A stretch of 64,000 nt of DNA from Pyrrhosoma nymphula (taxonomy: Eukaryota > Arthropoda > Insecta > Odonata > Coenagrionidae). Location of the stretch: assembly GCA_963573305.1 (NCBI GenBank), contig OY754329.1:138867422-138931421 (forward strand). The letters run 5' to 3'. Of the stretch, positions 22,560-34,736 are shown one piece after another (the stretch's first letter is position 1; every line of letters starts with the position of its first letter). Position numbers and translations under genes: made by a program. The notes below the pieces were generated by a model that was given only the letters and a program-made list of their open reading frames with translations, was not told where the DNA came from and made no database searches.

Positions 22560-22960
22560 AGCTTCTAGAGAATTCTCATTCCCAGTCATGATCAGCAGTC
22601 ATTATTCTAAAGATTGGTTTGCCGCAGCTATCCTCTCCATTTACATATCAGCAGGTTTCATTGCTACTCACTTTGATACCTATTTACCTATTCAATTCGA
22701 TATCCCTCTTAACTTACCCGGTGTTCGCCATCCTTAGTCTTCATCTCTTACCCTTGACATCCATTTCTTCGTACATTATTGTTTTCAAAAGGCTATTTTG
22801 TTGCAAAATATATCCAATCAATTTGTCTCTTATTTTTCTAAGAGTTTTCACTATGCATCTTCTCTCTCCAACTCTTCCTTGGACTTCCTCATCGTCGATA
22901 CCCTCCGTCCATTTGATCTTCGTGATAATTATCCATGCATAAATGATTGGAGCAAGTGTT
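22560..22960 (-). pseudogene. LINE reverse transcriptase C-terminal fragment
   Basis: Minus-strand translation of 22920-22781 stays open and reads KIKWTEGIDDEEVQGRVGER, then RCIVKTLRKIRDKLIGYILQ and QNSLLKT. This matches the KISWTDR(I/V)TNEEVL ... LIGH(I/V)LRH-xLL segment at the C-terminus of many arthropod LINE polyproteins. Further along, diverged KGKRGR and LRMANTG correspond to the G-K-R-G-R-G-R-P-R block, and the copy fades out near 22575. The N-terminal part, including the reverse-transcriptase catalytic motifs, is absent, and stops occur after the open block. Confidence 0.9.
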
Positions 22961-25837
22961 TTTATTTTTCAGGCAAGTATTACAAATGCCCAGCTTGTAA
23001 AGTTTGAATACGCAACACTGAATGATCTTTGTTTGTTGACAACAGACTATAATAGCAACTTTGGATGCCTCCATCGCCGTTTTTTACACCTCTTCGTTCG
23101 TCCTCTCCACCCAACATACATTCTCCATCCTTACCCAAAGCCATTCCTACGAATGATTGGACATGGTGCTAAATATTTGTTTGCCTAATTTAAACCATTC
23201 ACCTCCAATTTACTGGATTCATGGCCTTCCATGATAAAATAAATCGTCTCCTTTTGATTTAACACAGTGCAAGTATTCATAAACACACTTTGCTTTGACT
23301 AAAGGTTAACTTTTGGAAATATATGACAGTGGTGACATAACTTAGCACTTTTCAACCCGTTTTATTCTAAAATGAATCCAAGAAAGACTTCAATAGATTA
23401 TTATTATTTTGAAGAGTACCTGATAAATGTATAGGTTCATATATTCTTTTTTGGAATATTATTTATGGAGATTAAGCAAAGGAAAACTGATTAGATATTT
23501 ACATTATTATTGTAGTATTTGTACATTGTGATGGTCACTGACAACATTATGATGAAAACGATGTCCGTGTTGCTGGAAAAATTTGGAATACATAACATGA
23601 ATTTGATTTCGAATAGTAATCCTCATTAATTAAATGAACTGAAATCATTAGATTAACGGGGACCATATGGAGGGCGAGTGAATTGAGAACATCGAACGAA
23701 ATCATTGAACATAGAGCATACATACTGAACTCGCGAAAGGAACAATTGCAAGAAATGACAACTTAGTATTCTAATATGCAGATCCAAATGTGAATACTTT
23801 GACCGCGTACGAACGGCGTGAGGACAGCTGTGAGGGTGTTAAGAGACTCAGTGTGAAATATCTAATTGTAAGGCCTTAAATCATCCAGATTTAGAGGAAG
23901 ATTTTGTGTGATGGGCTCAACGGCTAATTTTCCTGAAACTGTGAACCAACTTTCCAGCACGTGGAAAACATTGAGAAACTGAATAATTTTATTTTTTTAG
24001 TAAAAACGTTTTTTTTTTCTTAATATTATAGCTTTATCGTAGTTCCTAATTTTCACCCTGCTGTAACTATGCGCGTATTTTTTTATAAAATCAGAAAGTT
24101 TTCGTCTTGAATTAATTGGGTTCTCGGAGGCAAGGTTTATGTTTTGAGACCGGAAATCAAGCCACGCCTTAAACTTCCTTAAATGGTTTGCGGCTTGTTG
24201 CGGTATAATTGGAGATTGTTTTCGTAACATGCGGCGCTGAAGTCATTTTGCAGCGAAATACATTCTCGGTTTAAATGATAAAAGTGGAAAACCGGCAGGC
24301 CCACGCCTATAACGGGTAACCTGATGCCATTAGCCTACGCACTATTAATATGAACTCGACAAAACCTCTTTTTCGGAGGTTTCTGCTCCGCCCTTTCTCT
24401 TTTCATCGTAAACAAAACATCAAAAATATCTATCCCCCGAATGAAAAAAATAAAAATCCAGCTATTTAAAAATCCGCCTTTCGAAATGTATTAATCAAGG
24501 ATTGAAGTCCATATCCATCCGTTTTTACGCGTGGGATTATGTGTGAGCCTCCCCGCGGCGAGAAATGTAATTCAGGTGACTGAAACCCTAATGGCGTAAA
24601 TGACTTGAGCCTTTCAAATTTATGGAAAATGGCTGCGAACTACTATCTGACTGCTTTTAGTGATATTTACTTAAAAACTTAAAATTAAGTCTAAAACCAT
24701 TAATATTTTATCGTTTGGGTGGTTTCATAGTTTTTAGCATCAAGAAATTATGTCACCCGACGAACGTGTTTGAGAGTGCTAGATCTTGATATTGAATATT
24801 TATTCTTTTTTGGGAAAATGTTTTATGAAAGGGAAACTTTTCTGTGGGGGCAAAACTTGGTGACGCATCTGTTCTTGTATTTAGCCGCTTAAGGCTTTTG
24901 GTGTGTAAATGTGAAATGCATGAAGAAAATAAACTTATGTAGAGAATCAAAAATGTATGCATTTACGATTCAATTCAACCATTGCATTCAACAAGCAACA
25001 TGTTCATAGTTCGTTCTATATAGGTATAAGACGAGGCACACCTCTCATCCACTGAAGACGAGACAATATTACTTCTCGAAAATTTGCAATATGTGTTTCC
25101 TCGTCTATTGTGTTTCTCTCGGCTTCTAAGCCGTAATTTACCAAAGCATTTGTATGGGCTAAGAACCTTTTTTCACTCGGTTAAAAGAGAACTACATTTC
25201 TGGGAAAAAATGCTTAAAAAACATCATCCACTCGATAAAATACTGAAGAAAATCAGCATGCACTTTGTTAAGAAATTATTAATACGGCGAAAAACGTTTG
25301 TTGATTCCTTTATCTGCGGAATAAACGTGGTAGGAAAATCCTCCTCAGCTTTTTAAAAAGGCGGATCTGAAGGTGCAAGCTTAGAACCATTAGATGGTTT
25401 ATAAAATGCTACCCAACTAATTTTTGAAATGCAAACGGTGCTTCATTAAAAATGGACCTTCATTTACTAAGCAGCAGTGCATTCGTATATTTTGCATTTC
25501 AAGCGCGTATTTAATTCTTCCCTAATATATGTACACTCCGCCGCGGCGTGACTTCTTCCTCTAGCTTACCACCACCTTTATTGCTTCCTTCTCCTATCCT
25601 TTCTTTCACCTTGATGCATTCTACCTTCGTCACTAATATTCACTCTGCTGTAGCTTATTCCGTTGACTTTGTCCTGCCTGTGTACCTCCCTCCTTTCTCA
25701 TATTCTTGATTCCATCTTACTACCATCTCATATCGCCAACTTGGTCTATTTTCGTGGGGTGGAGAAAAAATTCAGAGAGCCTCCTCCATTGCGCACTTGT
25801 ATCTTTCCTAACCTCTGGCCCCTGACAAACAGTAAAT
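22961..25837. other. No recognisable feature
   Basis: AT-rich sequence with only short frames (maximum about 90 codons at 25084-25356, no domain). No repeat was recognised. Confidence 0.45.
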
Positions 25838-25880
25838 GACGCTTTAGACGTCGAAACCGGTCGACAGCATTAAAATAATA
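25838..25880 (+). repeat. GTCGAAACC structural motif, solo copy (family F)
   Basis: GACG at 25838-25841 pairs with CGTC at 25849-25852, immediately followed by GAAACCGGTCG and then TTAAAATAATA. It shares the hairpin-GAAACC-GGTCG-A/T-rich order with the fold-backs at 38480-38644, 62983-63092 and 63569-63737, but no inverted partner is visible here. Confidence 0.6.
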
Positions 25881-28254
25881 CTGGAATTTTTTACTGTGTT
25901 TTTTTCATAATGAATTCTACTAAAACTGGATTTGTGGAATTTATCAATGTAGCACTCTTTCCCTTATTTCAGGTGAGTGCAGTCGGAACATGGAAAAATA
26001 TTAGCCACCTATACTTGAAAATGAGACACAATTTCCTTCAACCCGAAACTTCGCTCTAAACGTCAGTCAAAACCAGGTATTGCATATATTTTTTTGTAAT
26101 CGTAAGCTCTTTTCAGGCAAATTCCACACATGGCCTCGCATTTATTCGTCTATGGCCTCAGATTTTCCCCTTCCATGTTCCCCTTGCGGAAATCGTCAAT
26201 TATATCATAAGAAGGGCAACTTGTAAATGGAACGAAGGAAACATGAAAATTTGATGATTCTGACTTTTAAAAATATCTACCAATGGTACTTGAAAAAATG
26301 GAGCTATTATTTTAATTGCAAAATCTTTTGTGAATTATGTTATAGGTTCTACTATTCATCGAAATGGAGTGATGGCAGTTCATTTATGCACTTACTAATT
26401 TTTCTTGCGTTGACAATTTTTCAAGTTAAATAATCTCATGCTCTCACTCAGTGGACTGTCTTATCTCTGCTTATGTAACATGAATGCCTTTTTGTGTGAA
26501 TATAGAAATTTTCCGTTAAATGAAATATTTTACGGTACATTCCACTGATGTTCCGGCTCTTAAAACAAAAAGATGTGACGGAAAGATCAATCACTTGCTC
26601 GGATTTTGGCTCTGCACTCATTTCACGCTCATCAAGCGTTTATCTTTTTGTCGCCTCCGTGCTCAGGGGAAAAAACTGTGAGATTCATTCCTCACCGTCA
26701 AACTTTTTGTGATGTTATAAGATTAATTATACGAGAGGTTGGCAGATTTCAAATGCCTAAGTAGTTCAATTATCACTGGTGACACCGCGAAAGATTTATA
26801 ACCCTTGTTCACAAAGAAATATATTATCCGAAAGTTTTTAAAAATTAACATCCTGTTTTTCTGGGTAAACCCATCACTAAGAATGACACGGTCTCACTCT
26901 CTTTCTAAGATTAATATTTCGAAATGGAGTCCAGCAGCGGGGTTTCCTTTGCAGAGCAGAATATTAAATTTGTACATGTAATAAAAAGCAGAATATTAAA
27001 TTTGTACATGTAATCGATGTTGTGCTTCCGTGGCTTCACTGTTTCACCTTGACGTGTCACTATCTGTGCCCACTTATTCTTGCAATCCCTCTATCAAGAA
27101 TCTCCTTGCGAGAACTTTATGCATTACCCTGTCTTAATACATCTACGATGAGTCGGATCGTCGCTCACCCGGATTCACTAATGGCCTCCAGATATGAAAC
27201 GCTGTTGACACCCCTAATCCATCTTTCAGTCACCTTAGAGCAACCAGTGTTAAAAACAATAGCGTTCGACTTTCCCCTTGGCAGTTTTACAGCCATTTAG
27301 TGTTTACTTAATAACAACATTAATTTCCTACCCGCGAAGAGGCTTTTTAGTCTTCTTCCTAGAACCTCCAAATCATTTCTCCCTTAATTTAATCATTCCA
27401 GCCTTACACTGCTCTCTCCCCCGTGTCCATCAGGAAGGATATTTCCTCCTGCAGTCCTCGAAGTCTAACAGAAGTGCCGAGAAAAGTTGGTGGGATGTAA
27501 TCATAGACATAATTTTTACACGTGGCATATCCTTACGCGTTACAATATGTGTACAGATCGTGTAAAGCAGATAATTGCTTTGATGCTGTTCGATTGTACG
27601 AATAGCTGCGCGAGAAATAGCCCTTTCTCAATCTCGATACGTTCATCCCGGCACTATTTATTCCGCCATTTTACGGATTCACCTCTCAAAAAGTGATTTT
27701 TCACGAGAACCGAGTTGAGCTGCATGCATTCTTTCTCGCAGTTAAGCATTCTTGGCTGCGCAATGTATTGCTGCTTCAAACTTACCCGTGATATTTCTCG
27801 AGTAAAACGGACTTTCGATTCGGCATGACGACCAGAGCCTCGATCTCAATCAGAGCTGAAAACCAAGGGGTGTTAGAAATCATCACTTTTCTATCAGCGC
27901 ATACACTAATCTAGTTTCGTTTTCAGAAACGAACGGAGAAAATCTTATTTTTCGTTATGTTTTAAAGATAATGGTGATGAAAAAGACTTTCGTTTATTTG
28001 GAGAATGGATTTTCCGTTACTGAATATACAAACATTGGTTTACGAATGTGATTACGATGTCAGCTGAGTACTTAGTACTTGCGTTTAATATGCTTCGATA
28101 GCCAAGGTCATTTTGCATTTACTTTCTGCCTATTCCAGACAAAGGCAGCAGCACTGTGGACGAATTAGAGGATAACGGCTCTGATACGAAATGAGCCCAA
28201 GGATGCTAATTTTGGAGACTAAGCGGGAACCGGTGTTTCCAACGTGGAAGGCCC
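25881..28254. other. No supported gene
   Basis: Frames of 92, 95 and 69 codons at 27022-27696 are uninterpretable. Apart from the short duplication at 26955-27014 nothing was recognised. Confidence 0.4.
26955..27014. repeat. Tandem duplication, 32-bp period
   Basis: AGCAGAATATTAAATTTGTA begins at 26955 and again at 26987. The 28 shared bases are identical, so the duplication is recent. Confidence 0.95.
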
Positions 28255-28330
28255 TCCTGAGCTAGGATTCGAACTGAAATCATCCAATTGTGCGTCGAGA
28301 GCTTCAACCATTAAATCCACCCGACCGCCC
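28255..28330 (-). mobile_element. tRNA-derived SINE head fragment
   Basis: Minus strand: GGTTGAAGCTCTCGACGCAC (anticodon-arm-like region) then CAGTTCGAATCCTAGCTC, a B box in a partial T-arm. Body not recognised. Confidence 0.6.
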
Positions 28331-28473
28331 TTTTATCGGACATCTTTGTCTGTCTTCCTTTCCGTCTTATTTTCCTAATCCTTCTCTAAATTGACATATC
28401 AAATTCCACCTTGTCTATTCTCATTCTCTTTCAACGATGCCCATTTTAAGACCAATACAATGTCTTTTTCGCA

Positions 28474-28530
28474 TCATCTACATCTACACAACTCCCTGCA
28501 AGCCACCTCAAGGGTATGTTAGTGGGTGAG
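28474..28530 (+). repeat. Dispersed repeat, family C
   Basis: CATCTACATCTACA is followed by CTCCCTGCAAGCCACCTCAA and GGGTATG. Repeats with this CATCTACATCTACAT ... CTGCAAGCCAC(C) ... GTGTGTGGC layout are widespread in arthropod genomes. The class was not assigned. Confidence 0.7.
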
Positions 28531-29072
28531 CTGTCACCAACATTCATTACACTATACACTTTTAAAGTTAATTTAACTTCGACTATTGCATTTGATGGAT
28601 TAGCAAAAATCTCTAATGTTTGTCAGAAGGCGAAACCTCACAAGCATTCACTGCCCTATAGGTATGCTTCCAATGTTAGAGGGACCATTTGTGTTAATGT
28701 ATTTAGCGGCTACATAAATGGACAGAGATACAAAGTTATACCGCAAACATGTATGACGTGCTATAAGTACTTGGTAGTAAATAAGGATACAAATATTAGG
28801 GAGTAAATGAAGGAACTAGCTACACAATCTATCGACAAACCTACGTTAAAGGAACGAACTCCTTTGGCTCAAAACATGAAACTCTTCATCAGGAGTTACT
28901 TTACACCTCTTCTCTGTAGCTCACGGTCTTCAGTTTTCTGCTTCTGGGACACGCCTCTTTCTCTGACGCGATTCTTATTTTTTCCATCACAGTACATCAC
29001 CGTCCCTAAAACTGACCAAATTCATTTCCTCCTCCTTTTCTAGGTAATACTTTCCAAATGTCTGCCTGTTGC
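28531..29072. other. No supported gene
   Basis: Adjacent 96- and 78-codon frames (28516-28806, 28807-29043) follow the family C repeat. No domain was recognised. Confidence 0.4.
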
Positions 29073-29618
29073 TCACGGTAAAAACTTTTATAAAATCGAA
29101 TAATTTTATAAAAATGAGCTTTCTAACTACAAAACCGTCTTATAAAACTTAGTTTTATAAAACGTTTTACGGAATAGGACAGGTTCTATTTCCACAAGAC
29201 CGTTTTAATCAACAACCAATGAGATGTTCCGCTCATCGCGTTGATGATCTCGTATCCATGGGAAGCCAAACAAGGAAAAAGTAAACAAACATGGTTGGGA
29301 GTTCATGGAACGTAAGCATATGAAGCACAATAAGAGCGTAGACGTATAAAAAAAAGCCTTAGCGCCGTTGAAGGTGATCATAAAGTAAGTTAATAAACAA
29401 TACGCATAGTTTTAACCAAACAGTCATCCAAAAGAGAGTACATTTATCACTTCACGTGTTCGCAAAGCGTCTCACAGATGGCAAATTGGTCAATATTGAG
29501 GTTTTATGAATGGTTTTACCGTGAACAAGCAAGTACGTTTTATGTACGATTCATAAAAGTTGCAATGAAAAATTTTATAAAACTCTTTTATAGAAAAGTT
29601 TACCGCGAGCAACAGGCA
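29073..29618. mobile_element. Terminal-inverted-repeat element (MITE-like)
   Basis: The left end TGCCTGTTGCTCACGGTAAA and the inverted right end TGCCTGTTGCTCGCGGTAAA match at 19 of 20 positions. AT-rich similarity continues inward (TTTTATAAAA-type blocks). Partial internal repeats of the end occur near 29514 (GGTTTTACCGTGAACAAGC). Length is about 546 bp with no coding capacity. No target-site duplication was found, so the superfamily is undetermined. Confidence 0.8.
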
Positions 29619-30094
29619 TTATTATTAGATTGGGCATATTCATAACTGGAAATATCTTCAGTTGAGGAATCAGAATCACTGAGGTAGGGTGCCTTCAGAT
29701 TTCCAGCTGTGCTTGGCTTTATCGGCATACATCGCCTACTCAACGAAAGTCACCTCCGCCCACCGCGAAAAAAATACCCACCACCACACTCATTCTTGTG
29801 GGTCTTCAAAGTGAATCTTTTTACGTTCATAGGTATCCATTGGTGCACCGCAAATAAAATATGCATGCATCGGTCTCTAAAACGATGTCATTAACTCTTA
29901 CCCGTCTTTGGAGGGTAAACATTTGACAGTGCCTACCATAAATCATCGAGGTGTGACTGACAGAGTTCAACTCCTTTAATCCATTCGAATTGTTTCACGC
30001 CGTGTAATTTTACACTTTCAGAATTGCACCGATTTATGGACCCATCATCAGCAGTCATCAATCAGAATATTGGTTTTCTGCAGTTCTCCACTCT
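29619..30094. other. No recognisable feature
   Basis: Nothing was recognised. Confidence 0.5.
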
Positions 30095-30718
30095 CAACTA
30101 AACGCTTAATTCCTACATCATTTTCACTTTGACGTCCGTCATCACATGCCTGATGTATTCCATACTTGTCCTTCCTCTATCATTTTTCTATTCATAGCTC
30201 CATCCATTATTGCTGTCAATAGGCTTGTCGCAAAATGTTCCCATTTGAGTTTGTCTCTTCTCCTTTTCAGAATTTAATTTTTAGTAAAAATATTTTCTCT
30301 CCACCTATTCGTAGGAATTGGTGATTCTTCCTATCTATTTTATCTAATTAATTCCTCGATAACAGCGTATTTTCTTTCCTTCCAACCCTCTCTGCCCTGT
30401 AGCTGTTATTGCCCTGGCTTCACTGCCATATAAGAAGCGAATACTCCTAATATATGATTTAATGAGGTGCTTCCACACTTCCAGACTTGTGTTGCTGCCT
30501 GAGATTACAGATCTGGTATAATTCCTCCTTTGCTTGAGTTACACCGCTAAAAATATCTTCCTAGCTTCATCTATCAGTGCATCATCAGTGGTGATCCTAC
30601 TTCCCGGAGAACAATATTCTTCCGCTGGCGCAAGTTTTTGCTGTCCAAGTTTGACGGTGGCTTGTTCTTTTTGAATTCTTCCACAAACCATAATTTTGAT
30701 TTTCTTCGATTTATGGAA
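30095..30718 (-). pseudogene. LINE reverse transcriptase C-terminal fragment
   Basis: From 30718 downwards on the minus strand: IKIMVCGR, TVKLGQQKLAPAEEY, CSPGSRITTDDALIDEARKI, SLEVWKHLIKSYIRSIRFLY and GSEARAITATGQRGLEGKK. After frameshifts come MNRKMIEEGQ and SMEYIRHVMTDVK. This is the classic order K(I/T)KxMVCG - xLGSRIT - LR/KxLIKxYxxSIxLYGSE(A/T)W - GRxRMxYI of arthropod LINEs, downstream of the reverse-transcriptase catalytic core. Stops and frameshifts are frequent, so it is dead. It is the longest LINE remnant in the window. Confidence 0.93.
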
Positions 30719-30769
30719 TAATCTGGTTAATTTCAGAAACTACTTACAAAGAGAGTCACATTGAGTTTG

Positions 30770-31060
30770 TTAATATTGGTCGGCAATTCTTTGAATGCCT
30801 TGAGTGGTATATTCTTTTATCTGTTCCCCATAATGAGAATGAATGATGCCGTCCATGTCACGCAATTTTTCAGTAAAGATGGTTTTGCAATATTCACATA
30901 AGGAAAAACTTAAGCTATCTAATGCCCCTTCTTGGTGTATACAAAAGTATGAAGCAAGACGAATAGCATTGTTTCTGAAGACTCTCCCTTTTCTACATTG
31001 TTTCCTTTTGCTTTTTTTGCAATTCGTTGCCTTGAACTGACAAAATATATGGAGGTACAT
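30770..31060 (-). CDS. Unassigned cysteine-containing ORF (possible exon or TE remnant)
   Basis: A 96-codon minus-strand frame. From residue 9 it has a basic start (KATNCKKSKRKQCRKGRVFR), then ASYFCIHQEG and SLCEYCKTIFTEKLRDMDG, ending GIQRIADQY before TAA. The composition is protein-like (balanced charge, a CxxC pair, few low-complexity runs), and a possible 3' splice site (TTTTGTCAG) lies at about 31042. No family was recognised. It lies just upstream, on the same strand, of the LINE remnant but outside its similarity, so it may be a terminal host exon, another transposon's ORF or chance. Confidence 0.3.
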   Translation of the reverse strand: MYLHIFCQFKATNCKKSKRKQCRKGRVFRNNAIRLASYFCIHQEGALDSLSFSLCEYCKTIFTEKLRDMDGIIHSHYGEQIKEYTTQGIQRIADQY

Positions 31061-32288
31061 GAACGTGCGTCATATGTTAAAAATGCCAAACGCTCTGTTC
31101 ATAAAAGTATCCCGTTTCAACGTTCTCGTATTCTCGTGGCAGTGTACCCTTTCTCCGGAGGAATAAAAGAAACGCCGCCCCCACATGAAGGAAAGTAGCA
31201 TTATGATTTACAATCTCAGTTTAATGTGCTATCGTAGGGCGAGACACTCGCCAAGGTTGCATGCCAAGCGACTCGAGACGAGGAAGGGAATGAATGCCCT
31301 TGCTGGTAAGACGCTCCTTTCTCTGTCCACTGATATCTAGAGCCACTATAAATCAAAAATCGATTTTGAACATATATACTGATGAACTAAGTTATCACTT
31401 GCATTTTCGTTATGAAAGCTCTCATCCGGGGTCTACAGATTAAATTTTTCACCAATTAAAAAATAACTAAAATATTAGAATTTCCAGCAGATAGCAAAAT
31501 AAGGTATCCATTTCGCTGTCAAAAAGATTCTACTGACTTATATGCATTTTCATAGGCACGTCTAAATTCATAAAAGCTTGTAGGTAAATGCAAGTACCAT
31601 ACGTATTTTTCAAGTTAGAAGCATTCGAAGTTGTGCAACCATTTTCTCGCCGATAGAAAATTTTTCTTTTTTCCAATAGACGCTTTTCCCCATTAAAATG
31701 CTAAACTGTGATTTCAATTTTGTATACCAATGAGTAATTGAAATATAAATAATGTTTTCGAAGTAAAGCAAGCATGCGATACGTGATTTTAGTATTCGTT
31801 ATCTATTAATGAAAAAGAATTAGAATTAACTTAGAAGGCTACCTGTTGAACCACCAATGTAGCTCAAACAAGTCTAAATGACAACTTATGAATAAAGTCT
31901 GTATAGTTTCTCATCGTTAGCTGAAAAATTGCATTTTAACCTGCCCGTTGCGCAGACTGTCTGCGTAATTAAGAGTGGTGAAGAATTTATGGAAATGGAT
32001 GTCAGAGAGAGAAGGCACAGAAAGTGAGATGTTTCATGAAAGGTTAGTGTCTTGCTCTTTTTTCTTTGGCCATTAGTGGTGCGTGGAGAAAAGGAATTTT
32101 TGAATCAATCAGTCCGAAACTCATCATCAACAGTGGTTAATCTGAACATTGCTTTGCTGAAGATCTTCACTTCACTCTCATTTCATCTATTCCCCTCAAC
32201 TAACCGCATATTCCTTCATTTCAATTTACATTTGAAAGTTAATCATTACTGGTTTCCGTTTAATCATTTTTGGTTTCTGTTATTTTAG
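31061..32288. other. No recognisable feature
   Basis: AT-rich sequence with no supported features. Confidence 0.5.
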
Positions 32289-32477
32289 TGCGGTTTGCTC
32301 TGGCAACATAAGAACTTTAATTCTACGTTTCTTCATGCGACATGCCGAAACTTATAAAAGTTCTGCAAGCGGGCATTCAGAGTTCTGAGACATTCAGAGA
32401 CAGCTGCAATTTGCGTCAAAATGTGCTTGTTGCTAGTAACTTGCGCAATAAAATTGCCAGTGTAAACTCACCTTTAG
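32285..32477. mobile_element. Short MITE candidate
   Basis: Ends are related as inverted repeats: left GTGCGGTTTGCTCTGGCAAC, right (inverted) GTGAGTTTACACTGGCAAT. Both are flanked by TTAG (32285-32288 and 32474-32477). About 185 bp with no coding capacity. The right end resembles that of the TTAA-flanked element at 61825-62035 (GTTTTACAC ... ), so the two may be related. Confidence 0.5.
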
Positions 32478-32819
32478 AGTCTATTATGTTAATTTTGCCA
32501 TAATGTTGCTCCTCAAAACCGGTTTGCGTCCTCGACGCCGACAAACACCGAAATACGCTCATAAGTTCATTTTGGCGTGTTATTTTGTGGGAGGTAACCG
32601 ACAGCTGATGTCATTCTCGGCATTGAGAAGTTGTGTTGGTTGTTAAGGGAATGGTCATGAGGGAAGCGAAGGAAGATGCAGAAATACCCAGCGTCGGAAA
32701 AACATTGCTCATCACGACAAAGGTTTCTGCGGTTTATTTCCCATATGACGGATGGAGTATTGCATTCGCTGTACTCCACAACTAGCGCCTAAGAAGGAAT
32801 GGGTAGTCCACTGAAACAT

Positions 32820-32900
32820 CTCCGCCACAGCCCGGATCCAATCCTGGGCCTTCGGGATGGAAGCCTGTGCTTTAGCCAACACACCAACCATTTGTTGATT
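32820..32900 (-). mobile_element. tRNA-derived SINE head fragment
   Basis: Minus strand: GGTTGGTGTGTTGGCTAAAG (A-box side), then CCATCCCGAAGGCCCAGG and the degenerate B box GGATTGGATCC. The order and the GGCCC-GG-T-GATCC spacing match the other SINE heads. Confidence 0.6.
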
Positions 32901-34631
32901 TTGAGCGACGGGTAAACTATTTAGCGGTGAAAATGAAATGCGACAAATACCAGAATGTCAACTTTGTTTTCGGTGCCTCGGAAGTCTCACCTTGCATAGC
33001 GTTTGCTTCCATTGACGTGTAAGTACGCCACATTTGTGTTACACTTTAATCTGTGGGAGTCTATTTAGTTCCTATAGTGCTGTTTTATCTGCGCATATTG
33101 TTTTAATCAGTTTATTTTACAAAAATGTTTTGATTTTTCGGGTATGGATAAAGAACGTTTCTCCATGGTATATAATTTACTTGTTGTACCGTATTTGTGG
33201 AGCAATATTTAGCATCTCAAACATGTAGCTTACTGTTGCACGAAATCCTGAATACTTCCCACGCCTCGCTCATGTTGCATTGGCAGTAGAAGTCATGTGC
33301 CATTGGCGTAATCCATAACCCACTCTAAGAATTACAAAAATCATTCACATATGGCCAGGTGGCTTAATGGGCGTATGAACACGCAGCATCTACCTAATTA
33401 GTTTTGACATTAGAAGCGAATATGGATGACGAGCGCTTTGTATTTGATTATGCAAATGGAATAATTACTTACTATGGAACCTAGTCCAAATACTTACGTG
33501 TTTGCATGCTAATGTTTTGGGAATACTCCTCATTGTCTCGCTGGATGTAAATTGACGAGTTGGCCTGGACCACGATCTAAAGCATCTGCGTCGTAAAATC
33601 TTCGTGCCCCCAGTCGTATGCTTCCGTTCAGGCACCATTACTGGCAAAGGGAAAATAATAAAAATAACACGTAGTGAAAAAAATTATTCTAATTACCTGC
33701 CTGAGAGGTCTCCAATATGTAATATTCAGTCGAGTTTCCACCAAATTAGGCGCCGCTAATGGCGTCTTCCGCGCAACCTCTAGCTTCCACGCATTTTTTT
33801 CGCTTGATGGATGAATTTTCATCTTTCCGCGCATAATGATCTTCTGCCGTAATCTGAACTCTCAGCTGTCGTTTCCTGATGGCACCTTAAGGAGTGAAAA
33901 TACATTCATAAATTATTCATTTAGGTGTGATTTCTGGTGAGGTGTTGCCCCATTGTACCCAATGTCACGGTTCGGTGCAGAGCCTAGTTCATGCAAACAG
34001 TCGAGATACTTGAGTTTTAGATATTGCATTTCGGTGAAAAACTCTTTGATTGAAACGAACTAAACAGCATATCAATGTTACTTTATGTGCTTGCTTCGTT
34101 GATAGAATGTATATTTTTTATCATAATAGAATACATTTATATGTTCCCTCGGGACTTCATAATTTTTTATCAACCCATTAAGAATGGAAGTAACAGAGTT
34201 TGAAACAACAAAATTGGTTGTTCATTTTACCGATGTGACATTAAACTTAAGCACACTTCTTTCCGATAGAAGCCTTGAATAAGTACGATGTGTAGTTATC
34301 CTATTTCTGGCGCCCAAAATGGAGCTACTGTTCTTAGGTGACCGGAGCCATACGTTTTTTTCAACTGAAGGCCAATAGTAAATGTTACATATTTAAAAAT
34401 TATACCTATGTGCCAATGATTTCACAAACATTTTAAATTACTTACATTTTCAGTGTTTTTATTGCAATACATGTATCCTAGGGTTATCAAGATACAGCAT
34501 CTTAAACTCGGGTATATCTGGAAGACCTTTAAAGCAAGAGAAAATGCCTCCTTCCGAATGAAAATATTTACTTCCATAAAAGTATTGATGAAAGGTATAT
34601 TTTTGTTTGAAGGCTTTCGTAGCTTTTCTTA
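32901..34631. other. No recognisable feature
   Basis: No gene, repeat or RNA was recognised. Confidence 0.45.
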
Positions 34632-34736
34632 TCTATGTAGGATGATGCTTTCGGAAAATGCTGAGTTTTGTTCATTATTACATGTTTTTCTTAATGAACA
34701 AAACGCAGCATTGCCGCAAGCGTCATCCTACATAGA
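34632..34736. repeat. Long imperfect hairpin, pre-miRNA-shaped
   Basis: The arms 34632-34677 and 34692-34736 are imperfect reverse complements (TCTATGTAGGATGATGCTTT against its inverse with few mismatches and a one-base indel), joined by a 14-nt loop. The whole hairpin is about 105 nt and lies inside a 99-codon plus-strand frame (34453-34752) that is probably open by chance. It could be a small fold-back repeat or a transcribed hairpin precursor. Confidence 0.85.
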
